From NCBI RefSeq assembly GCF_030159095.1, contig NZ_BRXS01000008.1, positions 124,001 through 188,000 on the forward strand: a stretch of 64,000 bases of DNA, in the 5' to 3' direction. A program made the position numbers and the translations under genes. Below, piece by piece: positions 7,262 through 15,981 of the stretch. The notes beneath the pieces were generated by a model. The model made no database searches and was not told where the DNA came from. It saw only the letters and a list, made by a program, of their open reading frames with translations. Source of the DNA: Roseisolibacter agri (lineage in GTDB: Bacteria; Gemmatimonadota; Gemmatimonadetes; Gemmatimonadales; Gemmatimonadaceae). Each line of letters starts with the position of its first letter. Position 1 is the first letter of the stretch.

Positions 7262-8203
7262 GTGCGCCTCCGGAGTTGCGGCGCGCTCCTCGAGCAGACC
7301 GACGACGAGATCCGCGCGGCGGTCCGGCGGATGCTGGACGCGTGTGACGTCTACGATCCGCCGACGCCGCTGGACCGCCTCCTCGACTACCGCGGTCTCA
7401 CCACGGAGGAGCGAGAGGCGCTCGACACCAACCGCTTCCTCCCGCGCGCGATCCGGCGGGCGCTGCACCGGATCAGGGGGCGGGTGCGGGGGATTCTGGA
7501 CCTCCAGGCCCGACACGTCTACGTCGACGCGACGCTGCACCCCCACCGCCGCACGTTCCTGTACCACCACGAGGTGGCACACGACGTCCTCGAGTGGCAC
7601 AACGCGCTCTTCGTCATCACGCCCGAGTGGGCGCTGCAGCCCGACGTGCGCCGCGTGTTCGAGGCGGAGGCCAACCGGTTCGCCGCCCTGAGCCTCTTCC
7701 AGGTCGACGATCTCGCGCGCTGGCAGCGCGGGCGTCGACTCGAGGCGAAGGATCTCGCCGCGCTCGCGGCGCGCTACGGGACATCACTCAACGCCACCGC
7801 CCGTCACTACGTCGCCGAGCAGGACCTCCCGGCCGCGTTGGTGGTCGGCAGTCCCGAGCGGACAAGCGCGGGCCGCCAGCAGATCCGCCTGTGCTACGGC
7901 GTGGCAAACGGGGCGTACCTGCGGCAGTTCGGCGACCGCCTGTTCGACGCCGTGTTCCCCCCGACGTCGGCGCCGGCGGCGGTCGTGAACCCGGGCGGCG
8001 CACCCATCGTGGAAGAGGAGTTCGACCTCACGGACCTCCGGCGCGAGCGGCAGCGCATGGTGGCGGAGACGATCTACAACGGCTACGACACGTTCACGCT
8101 CGTGCACGTCCGCGAGCCCGTGCGTCGGCGGTTCGGGTGGCTGCCGTCGCTCGGCCGCTCGGCGCCGGCGGCCCAGTCGCTCGGATCCGGGCGCGCTACC
8201 TAA
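7262..8203 (+). CDS. ImmA/IrrE-family metallopeptidase
   Basis: This 313-residue protein has the zinc-peptidase motif HEVAH (103-107) and a downstream acidic ligand in VFEAEANRFAA (about 134-136), the ImmA/IrrE pattern. The chosen start is a GTG at 7262. An ATG at 7332 is an alternative that would lose the first 23 residues. ImmA-type enzymes relieve repression by cleaving or destabilising a partner XRE-type regulator, usually after a stress signal. The gene follows the XRE gene by 113 bp on the same strand, so the pair most likely forms one switch. By position the switch would control the divergent Ubl/E1/JAB genes, which is inference. The C-terminal 100 residues are variable and may sense the signal. 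Confidence 0.85.
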   Translation: MRLRSCGALLEQTDDEIRAAVRRMLDACDVYDPPTPLDRLLDYRGLTTEEREALDTNRFLPRAIRRALHRIRGRVRGILDLQARHVYVDATLHPHRRTFLYHHEVAHDVLEWHNALFVITPEWALQPDVRRVFEAEANRFAALSLFQVDDLARWQRGRRLEAKDLAALAARYGTSLNATARHYVAEQDLPAALVVGSPERTSAGRQQIRLCYGVANGAYLRQFGDRLFDAVFPPTSAPAAVVNPGGAPIVEEEFDLTDLRRERQRMVAETIYNGYDTFTLVHVREPVRRRFGWLPSLGRSAPAAQSLGSGRAT

Positions 8204-8237
8204 CACCGCGTGACTGGCCGCGGCCCGGGCGTGCCGA

Positions 8238-9584
8238 TCACCCGCCCCGCCGCGGTGCCGTCGCGCGCGACGCACTCCGATTCGGCACACTCCGGTCAGT
8301 CGTCGCTGCCCCCGTCTCCGGATCGGGTGCACCCGTCGGATCGGCGGTGCCTGCCGGGGTGGGGCCGACCGCCTCCGGCACTGGACCCCCTACGTGCGCC
8401 GCGAGCCATTGCGCGGCGGCGCGGACCACGGCGTCCGGACGCTCCCCCTCGACCGTCGGCACGTAGACCACGTATCCCCGACCGGCCGGACGCGCGAAGA
8501 CGTGCCCCGGCTCCTCCGCCATCGCGCGGTCGACCAGGCAGCTGATGGCGGGCAGCATGGCGTCGAGGTACTTCGCCGCGTCCTGGGGCGAGACCTTCTT
8601 CAGCGCCCCGGGGAGGTTGATCCGGAAGCCGCCCTCCTCGTAATACCGGTCCGCCAGCACCTGCTGCGAGTCGAGGACGCCGGCCTTCCGGCGAGCCGGC
8701 GTGGGGTCCGCCGCCACCTGCCGCAGGCGGTCGGCCTCGCGCGCGAGGAGCGCCACGCGGGTGTCATCCGACGCCGCCTTCGCGGCCTTCAGCAGCACGC
8801 TTTTGCTGAGGCGCGCGATCCGTCCGTAGTCCGGGCGTCCCTCGGCATCCGCGAACCCGGCCCGGGTCAGCAGCGCCTCGTCCACGCGGTGCGCGATGGT
8901 CATGTACTCGTGCACCACGCCGATGGCGCGGCCGATGTAGTCCGAGAGCACCTCGTACCCCGGGTCCTCGCCGCGCTCCTCACGGAGCACCTCGGCGACG
9001 TTCCGGTACGCCAGCGCGGTCTCCCACTTCGAGAGATCCTCGCGGTCCAGGTTCTCGCGCGCGGTGATCGCGCGCGCCTGGAGGTCGCTCACCGCCTTGA
9101 CCACCACCGGCACCATCATCGCCGGCGTCTCGGTGCGCGCCGCGAGTCGGGAGAGCGCGCGGAAGCGGCGCTCGCCGGCGATCAGCTCGTACCCGCCGCC
9201 GGACGGCGCGGGCCGCACCGTCAGTGGGTTGATCAGCCCCTCGCGCTCGATGCTCGCCGCCAGGTCCTCGATGGCGGTCGCGTCGAAGTGCCGGCGCGGC
9301 TGCCCGGGGAACGGCCGGATGTCGGCGAGCGGCACGTGCGTGTCGGGCTTCGCCGCCTCGCCGCTCGGGTCCAACTGGCCGAGGTAGTCGGCGACGTTGC
9401 TGCCGACCGCGAACGGGTCGAACCCATCGTCGGCATCCGCGAACTTGCGCTTCGCGCGGCCCACCTTCAGCGGCGCGCCCTCGATTGCCGGCGTGGCCTC
9501 GACCGTCTTGGCGGCAGCCGTGGCGCTCGCGGACGACCGAGAGGCGGCACGGCCCTTGGCGGGGGTCGGCGTCTTGGGACTCAC
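8238..9584 (-). CDS. parB: ParB partition protein (CTP-dependent clamp family)
   Basis: This 448-residue ParB has the N-terminal ParB/Srx domain with VPLADIRPFPGQPRRHF, then INPLTVRP and the nucleotide-binding motif GERRFRA (137-143). A central HTH region follows around 190-240 (YIGRAIGVVHEYMTIAHRV). The first 50 residues are low-complexity Ala/Lys/Thr and would contact ParA. The C-terminal tail (after about 400) is also low complexity. It starts 9 bp downstream of parA, so the two are cotranscribed. Three copies of a palindrome nearby (10584, 13819, 16206) are candidate binding sites. I did not see the canonical chromosomal parS sequence in the window. Confidence 0.93.
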   Translation of the reverse strand: MSPKTPTPAKGRAASRSSASATAAAKTVEATPAIEGAPLKVGRAKRKFADADDGFDPFAVGSNVADYLGQLDPSGEAAKPDTHVPLADIRPFPGQPRRHFDATAIEDLAASIEREGLINPLTVRPAPSGGGYELIAGERRFRALSRLAARTETPAMMVPVVVKAVSDLQARAITARENLDREDLSKWETALAYRNVAEVLREERGEDPGYEVLSDYIGRAIGVVHEYMTIAHRVDEALLTRAGFADAEGRPDYGRIARLSKSVLLKAAKAASDDTRVALLAREADRLRQVAADPTPARRKAGVLDSQQVLADRYYEEGGFRINLPGALKKVSPQDAAKYLDAMLPAISCLVDRAMAEEPGHVFARPAGRGYVVYVPTVEGERPDAVVRAAAQWLAAHVGGPVPEAVGPTPAGTADPTGAPDPETGAATTDRSVPNRSASRATAPRRGG

Positions 9585-9593
9585 GGGGCGCTC

Positions 9594-10358
9594 CTACGGC
9601 GCGGCCGCAGACGCGGCCGCAGACGCGGCGGTGGTGGTCGTCTTCTTCGGTCGCTTCAGCCCGAGATCGCCCGCGATCTCGGCGCTCACCGCCTGGTACG
9701 CGCTGGCGGCGCGGCTGCGCGGCGTGTGGGCGACGACGCTCAGGTACTTCTCGCTGGCGTTGACGACGGCGGCGTCGTCGGGCACCTGCGTGCGGTAGAG
9801 CGTGCCGGGGAACTGTCTCTCGACCTTGGCGAGCGTGCGCGCCGTCGCGCCACGCCGCTCCTGCACCATGGTTGCGAGGGCGCGGAGCCGCGCGCCCGCT
9901 TTGACGTGCCGGGCCGTCGAGAGCATGTCCGTCAGGCCCGGCAGGGAGTAGGGCTCGGGCTTGAATGGCACGACGACGAGGTCAGCGACGTCGAGCGCCG
10001 CGAGGACGCTCTCGCTCACCGCGGGCGCGGTGTCGACCAGCAGGATGTCGAGCTGGTCGCGCAGCTCCCGTCGGGCGAGGTGGTTCCGGACCTCGGCACG
10101 AGTCGCCGAGATGAGCGTGCGGCCGCCCGCGAGCAGGAGGCAGCCGTCCGGCCAGCCCGCGCTCTCGACGGCGGCGGGGGCGGTCCGCAGCGGGTCGGCG
10201 ACGGGCGGGCGCCGCATGCCCAGCGTGGCGGTGCTCTGCGGGTCGCAGTCCGCGACGCCGACGCGGTACCCCGCGGCGGCGAGGGCGGCCGCCAGATTCA
10301 GCACGGTCGTGGTCTTCGCCGTGCCGCCCTTCGCCCCGACGATGGTCAGCGTCCGCAT
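9594..10358 (-). CDS. parA: ParA partition ATPase
   Basis: This 254-residue P-loop ATPase has the deviant Walker A KGGTAKTT (10-17) typical of ParA/MinD proteins, followed by ADCDPQSTATLG (switch I region) and ILLVDTAPAVSE (Walker B region). It lacks an N-terminal HTH, so it is the small ParA form. The C-terminus is a low-complexity Thr/Ala tail encoded by a short GC-rich repeat at about 9600-9635. It is the first gene of the parAB pair. A candidate parS palindrome lies 226 bp upstream of the start, which fits partition loci where centromere and promoter are close. Confidence 0.93.
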   Translation of the reverse strand: MRTLTIVGAKGGTAKTTTVLNLAAALAAAGYRVGVADCDPQSTATLGMRRPPVADPLRTAPAAVESAGWPDGCLLLAGGRTLISATRAEVRNHLARRELRDQLDILLVDTAPAVSESVLAALDVADLVVVPFKPEPYSLPGLTDMLSTARHVKAGARLRALATMVQERRGATARTLAKVERQFPGTLYRTQVPDDAAVVNASEKYLSVVAHTPRSRAASAYQAVSAEIAGDLGLKRPKKTTTTAASAAASAAAP

Positions 10359-10583
10359 GAGGTCAGCATGAAGTCATGCGCTCGAACGGGGCGGGCGCGC
10401 CGCAAGCAACAGGGGGCATCGGGCATCGGAGGGGTCTGCGCTGGCACCGCGGGCAGACGCCTCGCGCGGTTCGTGAGTACGGGCGTGCTCGGTAAACGCC
10501 GAAACGACGAAAGAATAAGCGTCTGCCTCCTTCCGCGACAGGAAGCCGCCATGCGAGGCGTACTCCGTGTCGAGCCACCAGCA

Positions 10584-10600
10584 CTTTCGGTCACCGAAAG
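10584..10600. other. Candidate parS site 1
   Basis: The perfect 17-bp dyad CTTTCGGTCACCGAAAG lies between parA and the tyrosine recombinase. The same core recurs at 13819-13843 and 16206-16220, all in gene-free DNA. Confidence 0.6.
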
Positions 10601-10642
10601 GGCGACGCGCGGACCTGTCGTGGATCGGGTCTCAACCGGGTC

Positions 10643-11869
10643 TCAGATGAGCTCGCTCATCGTCACGGCGACGCGGCCCGCGATGTTCTGACGATTGTCG
10701 TCGTAGACCGCCAGCGTGCGGACATCCGCGTGACGACTGAAACGCTGCACGTCGCGGAGGGGGAGCCCGGCGTCGAGCAGGGCCGTGATCGCCGTGTGGC
10801 GGACGCCATGCGGGCGGACCGTACCCTTCACCCCCGCTCGACGCGCCAGCGCCGCTAGCAGCTTCGCCACGCCGAGCCCGGTCAGACGCGCCCCGAGCTC
10901 GCGCGGCTGCCCACGACGCCCAAGCCGCCCGGCCCCCGGGTCCAGCGCGGTGAAGAGTGGAGCGGCGCGAACCGCGTCGGTGCTCGCGGTACGCGCGCCG
11001 GCGCTGGCGGCGGTCGGATGGTGCGCGAGCCAGGCCGCCAGCGCGGCCGCGGTCTTCGGCGGCAGGGTGAGGGGCTCGCGGTCTGTGTGTCCCTTCCCCT
11101 GGACGTGCACCGCCGCCGGCATGCCCGAATCGCCGAGCTCCACGTGCGCGAGGTCGAGCGCCACCAGCTCCCCGCGCCGCAGGCCCAGATCGGTGAGGAG
11201 CCGAACGATGGCGACGTCACGCGCGGCCCGGGCGGGATCCTCGGCCGCCGCCGCCGCAGCTAGGACGCGCCGGAGGGCCTTGAGCCCCGGGCCCCGGGTG
11301 TCTCGATACCCGCGCGCCTTCTCGTACCGGAGCTGCAGGCGCCAGTCGCAGAGCCCCGCCTCGCGCAGGAACGCGACGACCGCGTGGATCGCCGCGAGGT
11401 GCCCGTTGATGGTGGACGGTGCGAGGCGGCGCTCGTCCCGCAGGTATGCCTTCCACGCCTGGACGCTGAGGTGTGACGGCGTCCCCCCGCGTTCGAGAAA
11501 GACGCCGGGCAGCTCGGGCAGCGCGACCCCGAGCCACCGGGCATACGCCGCGAGCTTGCTCTCGTAGGTGCGGAGCGTCGTGCCCGCGAACCGCGCGAAG
11601 AACGCGGCCGTCAGCTCGGCCGTCTGCGGTGCGGCGGAGCGCCAGTCCGGGACGGCCAGGGGCGTGGCGACGCGGGCGACCTCGGCGTGCGGCGCACGGG
11701 GAAACGCCCCGCGCGGTGCCGGGCCGGGGAGCGGGGGCTCCCGTTCGGCGCTCGGACCGGGCGCAGGTGTGGGTGCGGACACACGCGTGGGCACCGGCGT
11801 GGGCACCGGCGTGGGCACCGGCGTGGGCAGCCGCCGCGGGGTCACCGCATGGGACAGGGGGGTCGACAT
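10643..11869 (-). CDS. Tyrosine recombinase/integrase
   Basis: This 408-residue site-specific recombinase has an N-terminal SAM-like DNA-binding domain (about 85-185). The catalytic domain contains all expected residues: R231 (GLRRGEL), K259 (VQGKGHT), H354 and R357 (RPHGVRHT), H380 (FSRHADVRT) and nucleophile Y389. The first 40 residues contain a TPVP repeat encoded by a 12-bp array. It probably resolves plasmid multimers or moves a cassette. It stands alone, without an excisionase or a second recombinase, and lies between the partition genes and a second ParB-like protein. A 34-bp inverted repeat 35 bp upstream of the start is the best candidate for its recombination site or operator. Confidence 0.92.
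   Translation of the reverse strand: MSTPLSHAVTPRRLPTPVPTPVPTPVPTRVSAPTPAPGPSAEREPPLPGPAPRGAFPRAPHAEVARVATPLAVPDWRSAAPQTAELTAAFFARFAGTTLRTYESKLAAYARWLGVALPELPGVFLERGGTPSHLSVQAWKAYLRDERRLAPSTINGHLAAIHAVVAFLREAGLCDWRLQLRYEKARGYRDTRGPGLKALRRVLAAAAAAEDPARAARDVAIVRLLTDLGLRRGELVALDLAHVELGDSGMPAAVHVQGKGHTDREPLTLPPKTAAALAAWLAHHPTAASAGARTASTDAVRAAPLFTALDPGAGRLGRRGQPRELGARLTGLGVAKLLAALARRAGVKGTVRPHGVRHTAITALLDAGLPLRDVQRFSRHADVRTLAVYDDNRQNIAGRVAVTMSELI
11787..11830. repeat. 12-bp tandem array in the recombinase N-terminus
   Basis: The unit GTGGGCACCGGC is present about 3.6 times. It is in frame and encodes Thr-Pro-Val-Pro repeats near the start of the tyrosine recombinase. Confidence 0.9.
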
Positions 11870-12213
11870 GGCCCCGGAGGCTACTCCACACCCTTCCTGG
11901 CGGCAAGGTATCGAAAAACGGCATTCTCGATACCTTGGGCGGGAGCCGCCCTTGCTTTACCGGGTAAACGCCGGCAAAATCCGGCACCCACCCGGCTGCC
12001 CTCCACTGACCGCCTGGCCCTGACACCGCGCTGGCCGCGCAAGTGCCGGTGCGCTGGGCAGTTGCAGGGTTGCCGCCCGACGACCGGTCGCGCCCCGCGG
12101 CCCGCGGCGTCTGGCACCGCGGCAGTTTTATCGAGCAAGCGTCCGTCGCACCCGGGACGGGGCGCCGCGGGCGATGGTTGGACTCCCGTCACGCGTCGCG
12201 CCCCCCGATCCCC
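11870..12213. other. Gene-free region between recombinase and ParB-like gene, rich in dyads
   Basis: This 344-bp divergent region is less GC-rich than its surroundings. Besides the 34-bp dyad at 11904-11937, it holds the 13-bp palindrome TTTACCGGGTAAA (11956-11968) and a hairpin GCCGG/CCGGC (11970-11974 and 11981-11985). It should contain the promoters of both flanking genes and probably a site of recombination. No gene is supported. Confidence 0.55.
11904..11937. other. 34-bp inverted repeat, candidate recombination core site
   Basis: Perfect 11-bp arms CAAGGTATCGA (11904-11914) and TCGATACCTTG (11927-11937) flank a 12-bp asymmetric spacer. Paired recombinase-binding arms around a short asymmetric spacer are the general design of tyrosine-recombinase core sites. 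It lies 35 bp from the recombinase start. It could equally be an operator. There is no T-run to suggest a terminator. Confidence 0.55.
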
Positions 12214-13311
12214 ATGTCGTCCCCCCCGTCGCGCCACAGCCGACCGGCGGCCGCCGGCCAGGCCGCCGATCCTGGTGCCCAGAGGGGCACCCGCCGCCCC
12301 ACGGGACGCCCCACGGGACGCCCCACGGGACGCCCCACGGGACGCCCCACGGGGGCCCCGCGCCCGACGGCGGCGGCCGCGCGCGGCGGGGTCCACGTGG
12401 TCGACGCGGCCCTGATGTATGCGGAGCTCGAGCGGGGGGGCGCGCTGTCCCAGGCGGACATCGCGCGCCAGTACCGGAAGAGCGCCGGGTACGTGTCGAT
12501 CCTGTGCCGCCTGGGACACGCCCTCCGCCCGCTCGGGCCGGACGAGCGGGCCGCCCTGCGCGTCCCGCACGTGACTTTCAAGGCCGCGCAGGCCGCGGTC
12601 AGCCGCGAGCGCGACGCGGCAGCGATCCGACGCGCGCTGACCGCGCTGGCGGCGTCCCACCCGGCGCTGCGGCGGCGGGACCTGGGCGCCTCGGTCGTCG
12701 TCTGGCGCGCGCCCGTGCCGACCCCGCCCGACCAGGCGCCGCTCGATCCGCTCCCCCTGTCCCCGGCAGAGGCAACCGCGCGGCACGCCGCCTGGCACGC
12801 GGACTTCGTCTTCCCATGGGACGAGGGCGCCGCGCGGCAGGACCCGGCGGGCGTCCTCGCCGCGTACGAGGCGTTCGTGCGGTCGTCAACGGCCGCGGTC
12901 ATCGAGCGCCTCCGGCGACTCGTGGCGGCTCCCCGCCCGGTGTCCCGCGGCGGCGCCCCGTCCCTGGGAGCCGAGCGAGCGGAGGGAGCCGCGCGGGCCG
13001 AAGGCGCCGCGGCGCCGAGCGACGACGCGGTCCCCGGGCGTGTCCCGCTGTTGGGCTGGGAGTTGTCGCTCCGACAACTCGACGCCCGGGTCGGCGCCAC
13101 GCTGTCGGCGCACCGCGCGCGGATGGCGGAGTTCCTCGCGGAGCGGACGGCCGGACATCAGCCCCCACGCCCGCGCGGCATCCTCGACGCTCGGCCGGGC
13201 GCCGGGCCGGGCGCCGGGCCGGGCGCCGGACCGGGCGCCCCCGGGCGGGATCGCGCGCTCGCTCCGATTCCGGTGTCGGCCGCGGAGATTGAGGCGGACC
13301 TGGCGGACTGA
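12214..13311 (+). CDS. Second ParB-like HTH protein
   Basis: This 365-residue protein starts at the ATG at 12214. An in-frame ATG at 12043 would add 57 residues of noise-like sequence. After a Pro/Thr/Gly/Arg repeat (encoded by a 12-bp array), residues about 65-110 form a KorB/ParB-type HTH (GALSQADIARQYRKSAGYVS). I do not see the GERRFRA nucleotide motif, so it is not a full ParB. The rest is helical, with a second low-complexity Gly/Ala/Pro repeat near the C-terminus. It is transcribed divergently from the tyrosine recombinase and lies between two candidate parS sites. It is probably a plasmid regulator or partition accessory. The function is not established. Confidence 0.6.
   Translation: MSSPPSRHSRPAAAGQAADPGAQRGTRRPTGRPTGRPTGRPTGRPTGAPRPTAAAARGGVHVVDAALMYAELERGGALSQADIARQYRKSAGYVSILCRLGHALRPLGPDERAALRVPHVTFKAAQAAVSRERDAAAIRRALTALAASHPALRRRDLGASVVVWRAPVPTPPDQAPLDPLPLSPAEATARHAAWHADFVFPWDEGAARQDPAGVLAAYEAFVRSSTAAVIERLRRLVAAPRPVSRGGAPSLGAERAEGAARAEGAAAPSDDAVPGRVPLLGWELSLRQLDARVGATLSAHRARMAEFLAERTAGHQPPRPRGILDARPGAGPGAGPGAGPGAPGRDRALAPIPVSAAEIEADLAD
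12301..12348. repeat. 12-bp tandem array
   Basis: Four perfect copies of ACGGGACGCCCC, plus a partial fifth, lie in frame in the ParB-like gene and encode Thr-Gly-Arg-Pro units. Confidence 0.92.
13193..13240. repeat. 12-bp tandem array near the ParB-like C-terminus
   Basis: About four copies of GGGCCGGGCGCC, one with a base change, encode Pro-Gly-Ala-Gly repeats in frame. Confidence 0.85.
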
Positions 13312-13402
13312 CGGCCGCCCGCCGTGCAGCGCGGGGGCTCCCGGGGCCTTCGCCGGCGGGCGCGATCCTGGCCGACTGCCCGGCAGCCCCCAGGTACACC
13401 GC

Positions 13403-13445
13403 CGCGGTGCTCCTCGCCCGCGGTGCTCCTCGCCCGCGGTGCTCC
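13403..13445. repeat. 16-bp tandem array, intergenic
   Basis: The unit CGCGGTGCTCCTCGCC occurs about 2.7 times. Its length is not a multiple of three, and it lies outside any supported gene. Confidence 0.85.
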
Positions 13446-13818
13446 CAGCGTCAGCGCGCGGCCCCCGCGAACCAACACGCGCGGCGGGGCGCACGTCGCG
13501 TCGACCGTGTACGTGCGGTCCCGGAACGGCGGCGTGGCCGCGGAGGTGGCGGGGGTGGCGGCGTTGGGCGTGGCCGGCCGGCTCATCTACGGTCGATACG
13601 GACCGCGGGACGCAACCGCAGCGGCGTTGGGCGCTGCGCGCTCAACCGCCCGCCCCGAAGGGCGGGGCCTCCGACGCGCTGAGGTGACCGCCGCGCTCCG
13701 GCGAACCCTTCGGCCGCTCGACCGCCAAGAGCCCGGAGATCCGGCACGTCGGAGTCGGCCGCGCTCGGAACACGGTCGGACCACCCGCCACGGTGGAACG
13801 ACGAGCCACCGATCTCGT

Positions 13819-13843
13819 CCCGCTTTCGGTCACCGAAAGCGGG
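13819..13843. other. Candidate parS site 2, the longest copy
   Basis: This is a perfect 25-bp dyad centred at 13831. It contains the same 17-bp core CTTTCGGTCACCGAAAG as site 1, with CCCG/CGGG extensions. Confidence 0.6.
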
Positions 13844-14097
13844 TGTGCGGGCGCCCCCGCAGCTGGTCGCGCCAGCGCATCGCGTGTCCCGCCGGGGCGG
13901 ACTGGGCCCGGCGGTGACGCCGCGGCGCACGACCCGGCAGGTGGCGCGGTGGACGGCGCCGGACGGGGCGCCGGGCACCAGCATCCCGGCGGCTTGCCGC
14001 GCGCGTCACCTTTAGGCATCGTAAAGCGCCCGCGTCGTTCTTCTCGCGGCGGACCTGTGTCCGCGGCGCGGCGCCTCACGCCCCGCCGTTCCCCCCC

Positions 14098-15981
14098 GTG
14101 ACGCCGCCCCGGACCGTCCCCCTCAGCCATGGTCGGGCTGGAGCGCGCCGCCCCCGGCCCCTGCCAGTCGAGCGCGCGCGGGAGGCAGCCGCCACGGCAG
14201 CCGCCGATGCCGTGCCGCCCGCCGTGCTCCTGGTCGATGATCGAGCGGAGAACCTCCTGGCGCTGGAAGTCACCCTGGCTCCGCTCGCCGCGGCCGCCGG
14301 GGTCCGACTGCTGCGGGCGCACTCGGCCGAGGAAGCGCTCCGCCACGCGCTCGCGGAAGGCGACCGGTTGGCGGTGGCCCTCCTCGACGTCGACATGCCG
14401 GGCACCGACGGTCCGCAGACCGCGCGTATGATCCGGGCGCGGCGGAAGACGGAGCACGTTCCGGTCATCTTCGTCACGGCCCTCGACGAGGACCGGCGGC
14501 GCATCACGATGGCGTACCAGTCCGGCGCCGTCGACTACGTCGCCAAGCCGTTCGACGCGGACGTGCTCCGGGCCAAGGTCGAGGCGTTCGTGGAGCTCCA
14601 CCGGCGGCAGCGGGACGCGCGGGCGCTGGAGCGGCGCCGGTTCGCCGATCAAGCGGCGGCGGAAGCGGCGGCTCAGGCGGCCGCGGCGACGGCCGTCGGC
14701 GAGGCGCGGCTCCGTGCCGTGCTCGAGACGGTGCCGGACGTGGTGGCGGTGCTCGATGCGGAGTGGCGCTGCCGTTACCTGAACCCAGCGGGCGCGGCCC
14801 TGCTCCGTCGCCTGGACCGCGACCCCTCGGCGACCGAGGGACGGGTGCTCTGGGAAGCCGTCGCCGGACTGGCGGGCACCGCGCACGAGGCGCGACTGCG
14901 CGCCGCCGGGGCCTCCGGCACCGCCCAGACGTTCGAGGCGTTCTGCGCCGCACTCGGGACCTGGTTCGACGTCCGCCTGGTCCCCGGACCGGAGGGGTCG
15001 TTCACGCTCTGGCTACGCGACGTGACGGCGCGCCGTGAGGCCGAGCAGGAGCGGGACCAGCTGCTGCGCGACGCGGACGCCGCCCGCGTCGCGGCCGAGA
15101 CGGCGCGCGCCGACGCGGAGCGAGCCAACACAGCGAAGTCGCACTTCTTGGCCACCATGTCGCACGAGTTCCGCACGCCACTGAACGCCATCAGCGGGCA
15201 CGTGCAGCTCATCGAGATGGGGGTGCACGGCGCCGTGACCGGCGCGCAGCGGGACGCGCTCGCGCGCGTCGAGCGCGCGCAGCGCCACCTGCTGGGGCTC
15301 ATCAACGACGTCCTCGACCTCGCCCGCCTGGAGAGCGGCCGGATCGACTACCGCCTACAGCCCGTCTCGCTCGCGGAGGCGATCCGGGATGCCGCCTCGA
15401 TGGTCATGACGCAGGCGGCCAACAAGGGGCTCGCGCTCGACGTCGCCGCGCCGCCCGCGGCGGTGCAGGTCTGGGCGGACCCGGAGCGGCTCCGGCAGGT
15501 CCTCCTCAACCTGCTCTCCAACGCGGTGAAGTTCACGGCACAGGGACGCATCCGGATCGAGGTGGACGACGCGGGGTCTGACCAGATCGCCGACGCCACG
15601 CCCGGCGATCACCTCACGGTGCGGGTGATCGACACCGGGATCGGCATCGCCCCCCAGGAGGCGGCCCGGATCTTCGAGCCCTTCGTCCAGACGGACACTG
15701 GGCGGGCGCGGCGCTACGAGGGTACAGGACTCGGCCTGGCCATCAGCCGGGATCTCGCGCGCGGGATGCGGGGCGACCTCACGGTCGAGAGCACGCTAGG
15801 CGTCGGCTCGGTGTTCGTGCTGACCGTACGCCGCACGGTCCGCGCCGACGGCGCCCCCGTCGACCGCAGAGCCCGAGACGAGCGCCGCGAGGGACCCGAG
15901 CGGCGCCAGGAGCCTCCCAGGCGGCGCGCCGGCGACGACCGCCACGACCACCGCCACGACGACGTCCACGGAGATCAGTAG
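14098..15981 (+). CDS. Hybrid sensor histidine kinase with N-terminal receiver domain
   Basis: This 627-residue cytoplasmic protein runs receiver domain (about 40-165, phospho-acceptor D97 in LLDVDMPG, conserved Lys in VAKPF), a short coiled coil, a PAS-like domain (about 200-310), HisKA (SHEFRTPLN, H356) and HATPase_c. The ATPase part shows NLLSNAVKF, DTGIGIAP and GTGLGLAIS. A His/Asp/Arg-rich tail ends the protein and may bind metal. No membrane segment is seen, so it should sense a cytoplasmic cue or an upstream phosphodonor. The start is a GTG at 14098. No response-regulator gene is adjacent. A fragment with a closely similar ATPase domain lies at 54038-54265. Confidence 0.92.
   Translation: MTPPRTVPLSHGRAGARRPRPLPVERAREAAATAAADAVPPAVLLVDDRAENLLALEVTLAPLAAAAGVRLLRAHSAEEALRHALAEGDRLAVALLDVDMPGTDGPQTARMIRARRKTEHVPVIFVTALDEDRRRITMAYQSGAVDYVAKPFDADVLRAKVEAFVELHRRQRDARALERRRFADQAAAEAAAQAAAATAVGEARLRAVLETVPDVVAVLDAEWRCRYLNPAGAALLRRLDRDPSATEGRVLWEAVAGLAGTAHEARLRAAGASGTAQTFEAFCAALGTWFDVRLVPGPEGSFTLWLRDVTARREAEQERDQLLRDADAARVAAETARADAERANTAKSHFLATMSHEFRTPLNAISGHVQLIEMGVHGAVTGAQRDALARVERAQRHLLGLINDVLDLARLESGRIDYRLQPVSLAEAIRDAASMVMTQAANKGLALDVAAPPAAVQVWADPERLRQVLLNLLSNAVKFTAQGRIRIEVDDAGSDQIADATPGDHLTVRVIDTGIGIAPQEAARIFEPFVQTDTGRARRYEGTGLGLAISRDLARGMRGDLTVESTLGVGSVFVLTVRRTVRADGAPVDRRARDERREGPERRQEPPRRRAGDDRHDHRHDDVHGDQ

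Larger units (their letters stand above)
13312..14097. other. Gene-poor region with a candidate parS and a 16-bp repeat
   Basis: No gene is convincing. A plus-strand frame from a GTG at 13507 gives a plausible short start but decays into Arg-rich sequence. The region holds a 16-bp tandem array (13403-13445) and candidate parS site 2 (13819-13843). Confidence 0.5.

Noticed and set aside
8238-10600. Canonical parS (TGTTTCACGTGAAACA)
   Set aside because: I looked for it around parAB and did not find it. Only the different palindrome described in the findings recurs.
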